Assembly: GCA_010279815.1 (NCBI GenBank)
Contig: QEOQ01000307.1
Span: 106,654 to 170,653 of the forward strand
DNA length: 64,000 bases
Direction: 5' to 3'
From: Brachionus plicatilis
Lineage: Eukaryota; Rotifera; Eurotatoria; Ploima; Brachionidae
A program made the translations under genes and the position numbers. The notes under the pieces are model-generated. The model did no database searches. It worked only from the letters and a program-made list of their open reading frames with translations, and was not told the DNA's origin. Below are positions 22,256-32,738 of the stretch, piece after piece (position 1 is the first letter of the stretch; the number at the start of each line of letters is the position of its first letter).

Positions 22256-23146
22256 GTTTTTTTATTAAACTTTTTTCACACGACTTTATTCTCATACTTG
22301 ATTAAAGAGACTTTTTAGTTAAGTCTAATGCTCAAATCTAAAAGTCTCATAAGAATTAAGAATTAGTATATGAGGGTTTTTTTGTTTCTTAAATAGGAGA
22401 TTTTTTTCATTTATCGGCACATATAAAATTATAAAGAAAAAATAATAGTAATATTAAATCATAAAAAAAAAACTGAGAGAATATTTTGATAAAGAACTAA
22501 ACTTAAACCTAATCAAAAAAAAAAAAAAATGAGACAATTTTATAAATTATCACTTCTCCAAAATATCTCAACATTTCCTTGGAAATTTTATACACTTAAA
22601 ATTTTTTAAAGAATCTGTAAAGAAACTACAAAAAATCTCTAAAAACGTTTTGACTGGTAGAACAGGTTAAAGATTTTAAAGAGAATATAGAGAAAAAATA
22701 GAGCTTTTTTTATTCAAATTAATGAATTTTATTATTCTCTAAAAAATCCTAATTTTGTTCAAAAAGCATATTGAGATTTTTCATGTTTTGTTGGCATTTT
22801 TGAATAGAATGAAAAATATTTTTTTTGATCAATTGAAATCATAACTTTAACTAAATTATTTATTGACCATTAGAAATGAAAGGATAAATATAAAATTCAA
22901 TTAATCCCAGCAAAAATCTAGAGCCGAGTGTTCTATCCATTGATCTTCTAATTAATCGTCTAAAAAATTTAAGATTTTCCCTTTTTAAATGTTTATTTTG
23001 AAGACTCTAAATCGATTGTTCTAAAAAATTAAAAACCCAAAAAGGCACAAATATCTCGATGAAAATATAAAGGGACAATTAATAAAGCTTTTTAAAGAAT
23101 CTTTAAAGAAACTTCAAAAATCTCTAAAAATTGTTTGCAGGTCAAT
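22256..23146. other. AT-rich non-coding DNA with a 50-bp direct repeat
   Basis: The segments near 22598-22660 and 23088-23145 are direct copies (TTTTTTAAAGAATCTGTAAA versus TTTTTAAAGAATCTTTAAAG and onward). No gene was seen. Confidence 0.4.
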
Positions 23147-23554
23147 TAATTTTAAAAAAGTCAAAAAATGTCAAAATTTTCAAAAAATTAGGATTTTTTT
23201 GAATTTTTACTTTTTACAAAAATTCACATAATTTCGGGTAATTTTACGTTAATTCTTGTAAAATCAGGTAAATTTACTTTTTTTACTTAAGTAATTATAC
23301 AGAAATTCATAGCAGTATTGTAAGTAAATTTTTTCTCTAGCAAAACTAAGCTTAAACATATAATTATATGAAAAATTTTTTGGTTCATCGCATCTAAAAA
23401 ACAGTCGAAAATTCAAAATTTTAGATTATTTGTTTGAAAATTTGTATTTTCCCACTTTTTAAATTAAAATTTAAAAAAAAATAATTTATTTACTGGGTAA
23501 AATTTGGTAAATATTCGTAAAAAAAAGTTAAAAAATATAAATTTCTCAGATTTT

Positions 23555-23815
23555 TTTGGAATTAAAAATTGCCTATACTGCTTCTTGTTTATTTCGATCC
23601 CCTTTTTTAAAAGTGAATCCTTCAACTCATTCCAAACCATTTCAATTTGGTTTAGGTCTGGGGTTTTTCGAGGACACCTTATCTTTTAAGAATATTCCTA
23701 AGCTTTTTTATTATTATTTTTTTATAAAAAACACACCCAGTTTATGCTGTTTCTTTTCAAAAATACAGCAAAGATCTAATTTGTGCTTTGGGTCTTGATG
23801 CAATTTAAAATTAAA
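23555..23815 (-). pseudogene. Tc1-like transposase C-terminal fragment
   Basis: The minus strand encodes HQDPKHKLDL, a gap, then PDLNQIEMVWNELKDSL, the pattern around the second and third catalytic positions of Tc1/mariner transposases. The middle is frame-broken. It sits just outside the right end of the Tc1-like element 16141-23320 and in the opposite orientation, so it is a separate copy. Confidence 0.65.
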
Positions 23816-24757
23816 TAAAATATTTTCAAACATAAATGTGAATAAATGTTTTTTTGGGACTGTTTGTTGGATTAGAATAATTTATTTTTAGATATTTTCA
23901 TGGTTGGTGTTCACCGTTAATTCTTGTTTTATCGTTATCTAAAAATGGATATTAACGACTAATGACAACTCGCCTTTGATCGAAATAAACAAATCAAAGA
24001 AAAAGATAAAATTATTTTAAAAATCGATGAAAAAATAAATTACTAAAAAAAAGCCATTCTAAAAAAAATACTAACGTCTTTGTTCTTTAAATTTTTCTGA
24101 TTCTTATGAAAACTTTAGTGAAAGGCACTGTAGGAGAGTAAGAGATCGATTAGAAAATATTCTGATTGAACTCGATGATAAGTTTATTCCAATTTAGCAA
24201 AAAAATCACCGAGTCGTTTTTTGTAAAAATGCCAAAATAGTTGGAAAATAGCTTAAAATTGGAAATTTTAGAAATCTTATTCATTTTTGACAATATATCA
24301 ATACAAGAAAAATTAATTCTTTAAATCTGCTTTAAAGGACTTTACCCGATTTTCATGTAAATTCTGCCCGGCATTTTTGAGACCATTACTCGACAATAAA
24401 TCTTAAAAAATAAATTAAAAGGTAAAGTATTTTGGTCCTTAGACCTATACTGAAAAAAATTTGATTAGCCATAGAAGGTTGGTACAGGAATTCGAAAAAA
24501 ATGCCAACTCGAATCTAACTTAACTTTTTTAGTTAAATAATTTCATTTAATTTTTTTTAAATGCATATTTTGAAAAAATTTCAATTTCTTAATAATTTTA
24601 CAAAATTCAATTTTTATATATATTTATTTTTCTAGCTAAAATTTTCTACCTAAAATATCAGAATGTTCAAATTAATTTTCAATGTTGTTAAATTCGTTAT
24701 TTTTGATAGTTCGTTCTTCACGACTTGGTCTTTGATTCGTGTAAAAAAAAAAATCAT
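23816..24757. other. AT-rich, no gene recognised
   Basis: No convincing coding frame on either strand. It could include decayed transposon sequence continuing from the Tc1 fragment, or 3' UTR of the homeodomain-like gene. Confidence 0.4.
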
Positions 24758-25190
24758 TTAAAATTTTTTTTTCTCCTTAGCAACTGAATTTTTATTATTT
24801 TTATGAACATTCTTTTGCATTCTTCTTTTATTACGAAACCAATTGCTAACTTGTTTATATGACAAATTGCTTTCAACAGCCAATAAACTTTTCGTTTGCC
24901 TGTCGATAGGTGCCTTAAAATTGTTTTTTAGATCCAAGTTTCTAGTATTTGAAATTGTGTTTTAGATTTCTACTTTTTTTTTGACATCTTTCTCAAAATA
25001 AAAATAATTAATAAAATTAAAAGAATTAAAAATTACTTTTATTTTTTTTTGTCTTTAACTCACATTGAACATTAAATTTTTTCAAAAATATGCGGATCAT
25101 AGCTCGTTTATATGAGCTTAATTTTCGAAAAAAGATCTTTCCTTTTGCAATCAGATCATCAAATATCGTACCAAATACTGATTTTGACAT
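24758..25190 (-). CDS. Homeodomain-like gene or gene fragment
   Basis: On the minus strand an ATG at 25190 opens MSKSVFGTIFDDLIAKGKIF and runs to about 25035. After an AT-rich break, a second stretch from about 24950 to a TAA at 24758 reads as the C-terminal two thirds of a homeodomain. It has LKNNF (helix 1 end), a linker and second helix, LSYKQV, then the recognition helix NWFRNKRRM. W, F, N and R at their canonical spacing are the diagnostic residues. The two stretches need an intron or are frame-broken; I could not find a donor/acceptor pair that keeps phase. It may be a small homeobox gene, or a gene fragment carried by transposons. Confidence 0.5.
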
Positions 25191-25459
25191 TTTAGAATCT
25201 AATGAAATTGTAAATAAATGAATTATTAACTTTAATAAATCTATTAAAAAAAAATTTTTAAAAAGGTTTTTTAAAGTTTGTTTTTAAAATTTATTCTCTA
25301 ATCCCTAATCTCTAAAAATATATTTAAATTCAAATAAAGTTAAAAAGCATAAAATGATAAAAAAATAAAGTAAAAAAACAAGATGTAAATAATTATAAAA
25401 ATATTATTTATTAATAATTTTATTTAAATTCGGCTTGAAAATAATAAATTTTTTTTTTG
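25191..25459. other. AT-rich, nothing recognised
   Basis: This region is upstream of the homeodomain-like ATG. No promoter motif stands out. Confidence 0.35.
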
Positions 25460-26170
25460 AATATAAAAAATCGAAAATTTTCAAAAATTGTGTAGAGAAA
25501 GAATATTATTCCTTTTTCTGTGTTGTTATGGTATATTTTCTGATTTTCTGTGTTCAATTAGAATTAAATATTCTTAATCCTTTCAATGGTAAAAAACATT
25601 TTTTTTTACATTAACCTTATAGATATTAGTTTGTTTTTTTAATAAATATCCAAAATCGATACATTTTCGATAGTTGTGTAGAAAAAGAATATTATTCCTT
25701 TTAATATGTTATTTTGGCAAAGTTTCTGATTTTTTGTGTTCAATTAGAATTAAATATTCTTTATCATTTAGAAAACATAAATCATTTTATTTGTTTTCAG
25801 CTAAAATATAAATTTTTTTTTTCTTTAAATATCCAAAATCGACACATTTTCATATATTGGGTAGAAAAAGAATATTATTCCCTTTTTTGTGTTCAATTAG
25901 AATAAAATATTCTTAATCTTTTCAATGTTAAAAAACATATTTTTTTATATTAACCTTATAAAAATTCATTTATTTTTTTAATAAATATCCTTAATCGGCA
26001 CATTTTCAATAATTGTCTAGAAAAGGAATATTAATCCTTTTTCTGTGTTGTTTTGGTATATTTTCTGATTTTCTGTGTTCAATTAGAATTAAATATTCTT
26101 AATCCTTTCAATGGTAAAAAAACAAATTTTACATTTTGACCTTAAAGAAATCAATATATTTGTTTCTTAA
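25460..26170. repeat. Tandem satellite, about 4 units of 155-185 bp
   Basis: Units begin near 25488, 25674, 25857 and 26013. Each starts TTGTGTAGAAAAAGAATATT or a variant. Each contains TGTGTTCAATTAGAATTAAA followed by ATTCTTAATC, and ends with AATAAATATCCAAAATCG. A partial unit precedes the first. Unit 3 is shortened. The AGAATATT and AATATTCTT words make each unit partly self-complementary. Confidence 0.8.
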
Positions 26171-26409
26171 TTATTTTTAATCAAAAAAGTTTCATTTATT
26201 GGAAGTAAAAAAATAAGATCATTTAATTCTTATTTTATTAGTTTATTTTAATTATTTTTGAGTTTGAAAAGAAAAGTTTTTTTATCAAAGTATTCTTTCA
26301 TAGCATTATTTAACTACTTTGTTGTCTTAAGATATTTTTAATACTAAAAAAAGGATCACAAAATAATTTAATAAATTCCTTTGTTTTATAATCGTTAAAA
26401 AAAATATAA

Positions 26410-27269
26410 ATGTATCTTTTTGTTTGGATAATCTTTCAATTTTTTGTTTTAATTTCCGAATTTATTAAAACAGAAGGCTCAGTTCTCTTCATTCGCCAAA
26501 GGAGAGAGGCTGCTTCTCAGAAAAAGTCAACACTTCACCATGTCCCAGGTCATCTAATTAAAGGAGCTCATCTTTATATGTGTTCGCCTACAAGTGATTG
26601 CTTTAAAATTGAAGAGTTTTCAATAGCTGATAATCACACTCTTAATTGTTACGAACTTTCTCTACCAATCATTTTCAATCTAAAAAATGATCCAAATAAA
26701 ATATTTGGACATCTTTCTGAATATACAAGCGAGATTAATTCGGAGAAAAAATATTCAGATTATTGTAGAAAAATTTAGAGGTAAAATTTAGATTTTTAGA
26801 TTCTAATTTTTGAGATTTCTTTATTTTAAGGTACAATATTAATGAAAAATATGTTCTTATGACTGTAGTAGAAATTATAATTTTTACTGAAAAAAAAGGC
26901 TGATAATGTTATTTCAAATGAACTTTTTGAAAATTCGCACTATTTCACATGGATTCTTTTTAAGCTTCATATTTATTTAGAAGAATCAGATGAAATCGAT
27001 TTTTTCAAAGCTACTAAGGTAAAAGAAGTTTTAAAAAATGAAAAAAAAATGATATTAATATGATATGTATTAAGGATTTTACATTTTATTTCACATGCGT
27101 GAAATATTTTACAATCTTTGCAATTGCTTGCATTAAAGCATATTCCCATTATTGCAGACAAGTGCAAAAAGAATTAATGCGAATCCAAGCCGTAGAAGAA
27201 GAAGATGAAGAGGAAGAAGAATATCAAAGCGTTTGCGATAGCAATAAGAAAAAAAACAAAAAAAAATGA
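26410..27269 (+). CDS. Possible small single-pass membrane protein, broken or misassembled
   Basis: Exon 1 (26410-26778) starts with MYLFVWIIFQFFVLISEFIK, a signal-peptide-like hydrophobic start, then about 95 polar residues with four cysteines. A likely intron ends at an AG near 26831, and the next stretch reads YNINEKYVLMTVVEIIIF. After one frame break it gives FTWILFKLHIYLEESDEID. An in-phase intron (GTAAAAG...TTAAG, 27019-27066) leads to a hydrophobic CVKYFTIFAIACIKAY segment and an acidic then lysine-rich tail ending at 27269. Exon 1 has a TAG before its best donor, so at least two defects exist. No family recognised. The topology is inference. Confidence 0.35.
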
Positions 27270-27450
27270 TTAAATAATAGTATTAATTTTTGTTTAATCG
27301 AATTTTTGTAGTGTTTTTCAGTTAAAATGTGTGTTAAGTGTTAAATTTTACAATAAAACTTTTAAAAAATTGATCTTTTCAGATTTAATCAGATTTGATA
27401 AATATGAATTCTGCTAATTAAAATAAAAAAGGACTAATAAAAACTACAAT

Positions 27451-29830
27451 TTCACATCATGAAAGGTGTCTTGTTTGCCGAGCTTTGAGACCAAAATGGC
27501 CACTAAGAAGAGTTAAGCGTGAAACAATAATAGAAGCATATTTTAAGCATAGAATTTACATAAAGGATCTTGCTAGATGTTGCTGGTTTCATTTTGATAA
27601 AAATTGGCATATTAAGGACAAAGGTTATGAATTAATAAAGGTTAAGTTAATAAAACCTCAACGATGTATGCTAATAATGTTAGAGGCTATTTCCAAAAAA
27701 GAAAAAGGAGTATTTGACGATTTTCGCAATCTTATTAATTTAACCGAAAAAACTTGTATTAAAATAACTGGTTGGAAAAAGGCTGAATTTTTAAAATTTT
27801 CAAGTTATATAACTAGTATAAACGATACAATCGGTGAGGCAAAAAAATATATATATTGAAAATTGGAAAAAGTTTACAATTTAAAAGCACTAATTCCTAC
27901 TTGCAAGCAACTCGAACAAACAATAAATTCTGATGGCAATAAAGATGAGAGACAGTTGACTGTTGAACAAACAACAAAAAGTCGTTTTGTTACAAAGGTT
28001 TGTTTGCTATATTTTAATAATCAAATTAAAATTTAAATATTAATCATGTAATGTTAAAAGTGCAGATTCATAATTTAATATGTAATTGTAAAGTTGAAAA
28101 GACTAAAAGCACTAGATAATATTAGAAACACACAGTTAAATCATATTTTTCTAGACTATAGGAACGCTTCCGCAATGATAAATTTTTTTCACCAACCTTG
28201 TTGTCCAGATGGTGATAAAGCAGTTCCTGTCGCAAAAGGAATGAAAAGGAAGGCAATGAAAGAAAAAAATGAACTCGATTTTTTATTAAAAAATAGGTTT
28301 GGAACAAAGTTTGTTTAAGATATTCGGTTATCTGGATTAAATGACTTTCCAAAACTTCCACTTAATGTTATAATGGAAAAATTTTATTTGGTACATTTCA
28401 ATATAAACAGTGCCAAAGTTATTACCAAGATCTAGTAAAAAATGGAAAAGGGTCTATAGTTCATGAAAAATTTTTAAAAAATATTTCAAAAGCTGATGAA
28501 AACTCGGAAAATTCTAAAATAATAGCCTTTGAAATCGCATCTAGGCATAAAAGAAGTGAAGCTAAAAAAATATCTATAAAAAAAATTACAGCTGAGATTA
28601 AAAAGCATTTTAAAATCTATTTTAAAATCTTTATTAAATACACACCGTTAATAAATAAATTAGAATCAATTAAAGGTATATTTTAAAGACTTTAAAAAAC
28701 ATTATTTTTTTAAAAAATATAATTATTTATTTTAAAAGGCTATATTTGTAATTGTATGTCAGGAAAAAAGGTTGTTGGAACATGTTTACATGTTGCAGCA
28801 GTCCTGTGTTATCTTGCACATGATAAATTTAATGAATTAAAACTGCAAGCAAAGTTTCTCCAGAATATTTTTATTGAAACTGATGAAAACGATTTACCAA
28901 ATGCTCCAAAACCAATACGAAATAATCGAAGAATGGTTAATAAAGAGTTAAATAAAAGTCCAACAATTGAAGAAAAAAAGGAAAACTAGAAGAGAATAAT
29001 GGAACTGAAGAAAATAATTCTTTCTTATCAAATGAAAAAAATAATGAAATACTATTTATGGAACAATTCAAAAGTCGTGTACCAAAATGGGGAGCAAAAA
29101 TACATTACTCTGGAGAAAATGATATCAAATTAACAAACACTTGTTGCATTGATTATTTTTTATTTTCATTTTGGTGCGCTTTTAAGTTGAACAAAAGTTT
29201 TTTGTCCAAAATACCAACATTGGCATTAACAAGAAAATTGAAAGACATATTTTGATATGTACAAGTTAACAACTGGGACAAAGTTCGTGAAATATGGGTA
29301 AACAATTTTATGAGACTGAAAATAAAACCGAAGAATAATTCAATTTCTGTTTTTGGCTCCGAAGGTGAACGTTTTATTAAATATATAACTGACTTTCAAA
29401 TGCACAAACTAATACAAAAATGCAGTGAAACATGTTCGCAAAATAAAAATGTAATTGTACGCTACAATTCTGAATTCATTTTTTTTGAAAAAGTCAAAAA
29501 CCAAATAGCTATTGACTCTTGCTTCATAGAAAAATGTAATAAATGCAAAAGTTTGATAAAAACTGAAATAGAATTCCATAGTAACCCAAACTTTTTTTTA
29601 ATCCAATCCAAAAATTTAAATATATTTTTCAGAGATTTGCCTTTAGAAGTTGAAATACATGGAAAAAATTTTAAATTATTAACAGCAACTATTCAGTGTT
29701 CAGACACTTTTATGGTATATACAATATTCAGATAAATTTTATATTGTAAATGACTTGGATCAATCTGTCAAAATATTGTCAAATAAGAGTCGGATATCTT
29801 TAAAAAATCCAATCAGTTCATGTTTTTACT
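27451..29830 (+). pseudogene. PIF/ISL2EU-like transposase gene with SWIM finger and protease-like tail, internally deleted
   Basis: Coding blocks in order begin with a C2CH-type N-terminal finger (HERCLVC ... RCCWFH, 27451-27600) and a FDDFRNLINLTEKTC/ITGW helix region to 27859. Then comes LEKVYNLKALIPTCKQLEQT ending SRFVTK at a GTTTGT donor near 28000, followed by KALDNIRNTQLNHIFLDYR and PCCPDG (28094-28316). These match the C-terminal part of DDE_4-type transposases as I know them. The piece that should carry the first two catalytic acids is missing. Then FGTFQYKQCQSYYQD and a SWIM finger CNCMSGKKVVGTCLHVAAV (28750-28810) follow. From 29050 to about 29830 a domain with NTCCIDYFLFSFW and SEGERFIKYITDFQ resembles cysteine-protease-like tails of some DNA transposons. 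Several frameshifts make it non-functional. Confidence 0.6.
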
Positions 29831-30084
29831 TTTGTTTTAAAAAAAAAATACTATGATTTTATTAACTGATTTATTTAAACTTATTATTTTTAATTTACCA
29901 ATAAACCAAAAAAACTAACTCTTTTAATTAATTTTTCCCTTCAATTTAACTAAATTAAACAAACCCATAAACAGTATTTACAAAAACTTGAGATTTGGAA
30001 ACGTGAATGTGTAACTTTGCTCAAGGATTCCAAAAGGGCTTCAATTGTTGCGCCTTGAAAAAGAGAATTTTATTAATATGATTT
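29831..30084. other. AT-rich spacer
   Basis: No gene or repeat recognised. Confidence 0.3.
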
Positions 30085-30583
30085 TAAATTAACCGATGAA
30101 AAAGATAATTACTGTTATCCAAAGAAGTTGTTTTAATCTTTTCTTCGTCGCCCAAAAACTTTTCCATTTTACGATAAGAGTCTGTAATAATGAAATTATA
30201 AGTCTTTAAATGAAAAAGGTAACCAAGAAACTCACCTTTTATAAAATCAGTACAGCAAGATTTATTCGCACTTGCTAGACAAACATTAATAAAAAAGAGC
30301 GTAAAAGGCATATCGGAGTCATTCGACTCTTCAAATTATATTCATATATAAGATTTGCTACAAACCGAGGATGTAACTGATAAAATTGCGGCAAAAACAG
30401 ACGCAAATGGTAACGATTTGCAGTCACTTAAATAAAAAAAGTTAGAGAAAAATTTTAATCAACATTTAAAAACAAAAACCATAAAGCATCAACAATTCTG
30501 ACAAGATCTTTGTTTAAAACTTCTTTTGAGAGGCCATTAGCGAAACAATCGGTCAATTGTTGTTCGAATTTCCTTTCGGCCAT
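30085..30583 (-). CDS. Candidate small multi-exon gene, unknown function
   Basis: The minus strand ATG at 30583 opens MAERKFEQQLTDCFANGLSK and runs about 35 residues. After an AT-rich break, the frame VTANRYHLRLFLPQFYQLHP and onward (about 30435-30310) looks coding. Next is NVCLASANKSCCTDFIK, ending at a GTGAGT donor near 30239. A last block begins after a TTACAG acceptor near 30188, reads DSYRKMEKFLGDEEKIKTTS and stops at 30084-30086. The frame between the second and third blocks is broken by a stop. No family recognised. It could be a transposon-derived or decayed gene. Confidence 0.35.
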
Positions 30584-30742
30584 ATTTTTGAATTTAGAAA
30601 AGTATTTGAAAATATTACTTTGTTTAGAATTGTAAATGAATGATTAAATAAAGTAAGCAAGTTTTGATTAGCAGTAAAAATATTTTAAAAAAGAAACGAA
30701 ACAAGATTAACATTTTTAATGTGAATCTTTTTTCGTGTTTTT

Positions 30743-30910
30743 AAAATCGAAAAGTCGTTGTCACAATTAGAGAATATCAAAATCGAAAGTCGGGGTCATA
30801 CTAATAGTAAATCCAAAATCGGAAAGTCGGGATCGAACTTACAGCATATCAAAATCGGAAAGTAGGGGTCGAATATGGAGGTTGACTAAAATCTTAAAAT
30901 CGGAAAATCG
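30743..30910. repeat. 36-bp tandem repeat
   Basis: AAAATCGGAAAGTCGGGGTC-type units start at 30743, 30779, 30815 and 30851 (exact 36-bp steps), with a partial unit at 30896. The units have diverged by point changes. Confidence 0.85.
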
Positions 30911-31033
30911 AAAATTAAGGAAGTGTTGGACATAGATCTACTTATCTCCCCACTGACCCGTAAGAATTTTTCATTTTTTTCGAGAATAAAATTAACGAAG
31001 GTACCATTTTTAAGCTAAAAAATTAAAAAATTA

Positions 31034-31350
31034 TTATGCGTTAAAAAAAAACATCTCTCTAAAAATTATTTCATCTCTCTCAATTTTTTCAATTATATCA
31101 TTTATAGGGACACTTGAATGCACTCGATGAAGATAATGAAATAGATGCTTAGGATCAGGTTTTTCATATATGATAGCTATCATTTCATTATATTCATCCT
31201 TTGGTTTAGTTTTTCGAATTTTTTTTTCAATTTTTTTCTTCTTCACTCTCAGTTTCTTCAATTTCAGTTTCTTGTTTTTTTGTTATCTTTTTAGGAGGTT
31301 TACTTTTGGTAACGAAGGTTTTTTTGTCATTTTAATTCTTAGTGATATCT
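31034..31350 (-). pseudogene. Lysine-rich coding remnant
   Basis: The minus strand reads a lysine/glutamate-rich start (TKSKPPKKITKKQETEIEE in one frame). After a poly-A frame change it continues KPKDEYNEMIAIIYEKPDP and onward to a stop at 31034. The second half has normal amino-acid balance and looks like true coding sequence. No family recognised. It may be a fragment cut off by the neighbouring retroelement. Confidence 0.3.
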
Positions 31351-31499
31351 ATATAAAATTGTAAAATAAAAAAAGCACATTTCTATCGAAAAATTACTAG
31401 AATGCTGACCAAAAAAAATACAAAGAGTAAAAGAGAAATTTTCTTAAAACAAATACTTTATTTAAGCAAAAAAAAAAAACAAAATGAATTTATGTTTTC

Positions 31500-31710
31500 T
31501 GTTAAGCCTGCGGCTTCCGGGGTCCGATTTGGGAATTGGGGATAAATAAATAAAAAATACTTAATTTGAATCAAAATCTTTTATTCTGGAGGTAAAAACA
31601 ATAATGAAAAACACGAGATTTTATATTATAGCAGCTAATGTATATGTACTTAATTGAAATAAACTAAATTTGCCTAGCAAAGTTAATTGACTATTTTGGT
31701 GGGCACAACA
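31500..31710 (-). repeat. 3' LTR of element 2
   Basis: 211 bp. A G-rich polypurine tract (AAAAGGGGGGAGCCC on the minus strand) lies directly inside, at 31711-31725. Confidence 0.95.
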
Positions 31711-31841
31711 GGGCTCCCCCCTTTTGCAAGAGTCGCTCCAAGGCTCTTAACAATAAATTAAGAAATGAAAATAAACTTAAACTAAACTGAAAATCAAAAC
31801 TTGAAATTAGCTGCTAATTAAGTGAAAAAAAATAAATAAAC

Positions 31842-32510
31842 TTATTTGATACGTTTTTGATTAAACAAAAGTCTTGCCATCATTTTGTTTACTGAACCAT
31901 TGTTTTTGACTCTAGGTTTTTTTGCACCAATTTTAGCACTAATTGCGGTCGAAGCATCGTCGTCGTTGCAAAATATCGAGTACTTCGAGTCCATAAACGA
32001 GTCCATAATATCTTCGGACGTCCAAAAACAAAAGTCCGACAATGTAGATGTTGACCCAAATGCTCCGCTCGTAAGAGTACTTGTGTTAGCTGTTTCTGGA
32101 TGGTCTGTTTGAGTAGCGGCGTCTCTATTGACGTATCGTTCACGTGCAAGCAAATGGTGTTGTTGCGTAAAAATTTCGATTAAATTCGAAATTTAAATAT
32201 TTTCCAGATCCAATAGGCCATTCGACGCCATTTAGCTTTTTAATACCTGTTCGTGACAGCTGGGATCACAAAATTGCAAGAACATGACTTTTGTTGAAGA
32301 GTGTGGATCATCACGCGAGTACAACACCTTTGCGTGATGCACTGGACCCCAGTTTAGGTTGTTGTCTGTCTGGAACGTGATTATGTCGGCTTCAAACGCT
32401 TGACCAGTGTGACGACCATACGCTGCAAGCGAAACATTGCTAATAAAAATGTCTCTTTTTTTATTTATTTCTTTTATGTTCGACAAATCACATGTACAAA
32501 TAAGAGCCAT
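31842..32510 (-). pseudogene. Element 2 third ORF, unknown product, broken
   Basis: The ATG at 32510 opens MALICTCDLSNIKEINKKRD and runs 92 residues to a TAA at 32232. The same frame reopens after a second stop near 32180 and continues to 31842 with a Ser/Thr- and Asp-rich segment and a basic tail (KPRVKNNGSVNKMM). The +1 frame across the break also stays open for about 35 residues, so an indel is possible. No RRM or RING is seen, unlike element 1. The position is after pol in the same orientation. Confidence 0.5.
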
Positions 32511-32738
32511 TTTTAATAAAAATTTTTTTCATTGAATTTTAAAATTTTTGAGAGAAAAGAAATATATTTGTTCATTTAATAGTCGAGATGAATTGAAAAA
32601 CGAGAAAAATTGATTTGAATACATTAAAAAAATTTGATTACAAAATTTGTCTTATGAATTAAATTTGAAAAGTTGCTAAATTAACTAATTGTGAATTCAT
32701 TTTAACATTCTAATAAATATAACAATAAATTAGATAAA

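Larger units (their letters stand above)
16141..23320 (+). mobile_element. Tc1/mariner-like transposon carrying a nested Gypsy element
   Basis: The ends are inverted repeats of about 170-180 bp (16141-16315 and 23147-23320). The left begins CAGTACTGCTATGAATTTCT and the right is its diverged complement. TA dinucleotides flank both ends (16139-16140, 23321-23322), the usual Tc1/mariner target. The interior holds a decayed Tc1 transposase (16985-17585) and a decayed Gypsy element (18544-22255) that presumably inserted later. Sequence just outside both ends is also partly palindromic, so the exact boundary could be a few bases further out. Confidence 0.65.

Noticed and set aside
25460..26170. CRISPR-like array
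   Set aside because: Units are long, diverged tandem copies without unique spacers, in eukaryotic DNA.
31889..32149. Second minus-strand frame overlapping the element 2 third ORF
   Set aside because: A shadow in another frame with poor composition.
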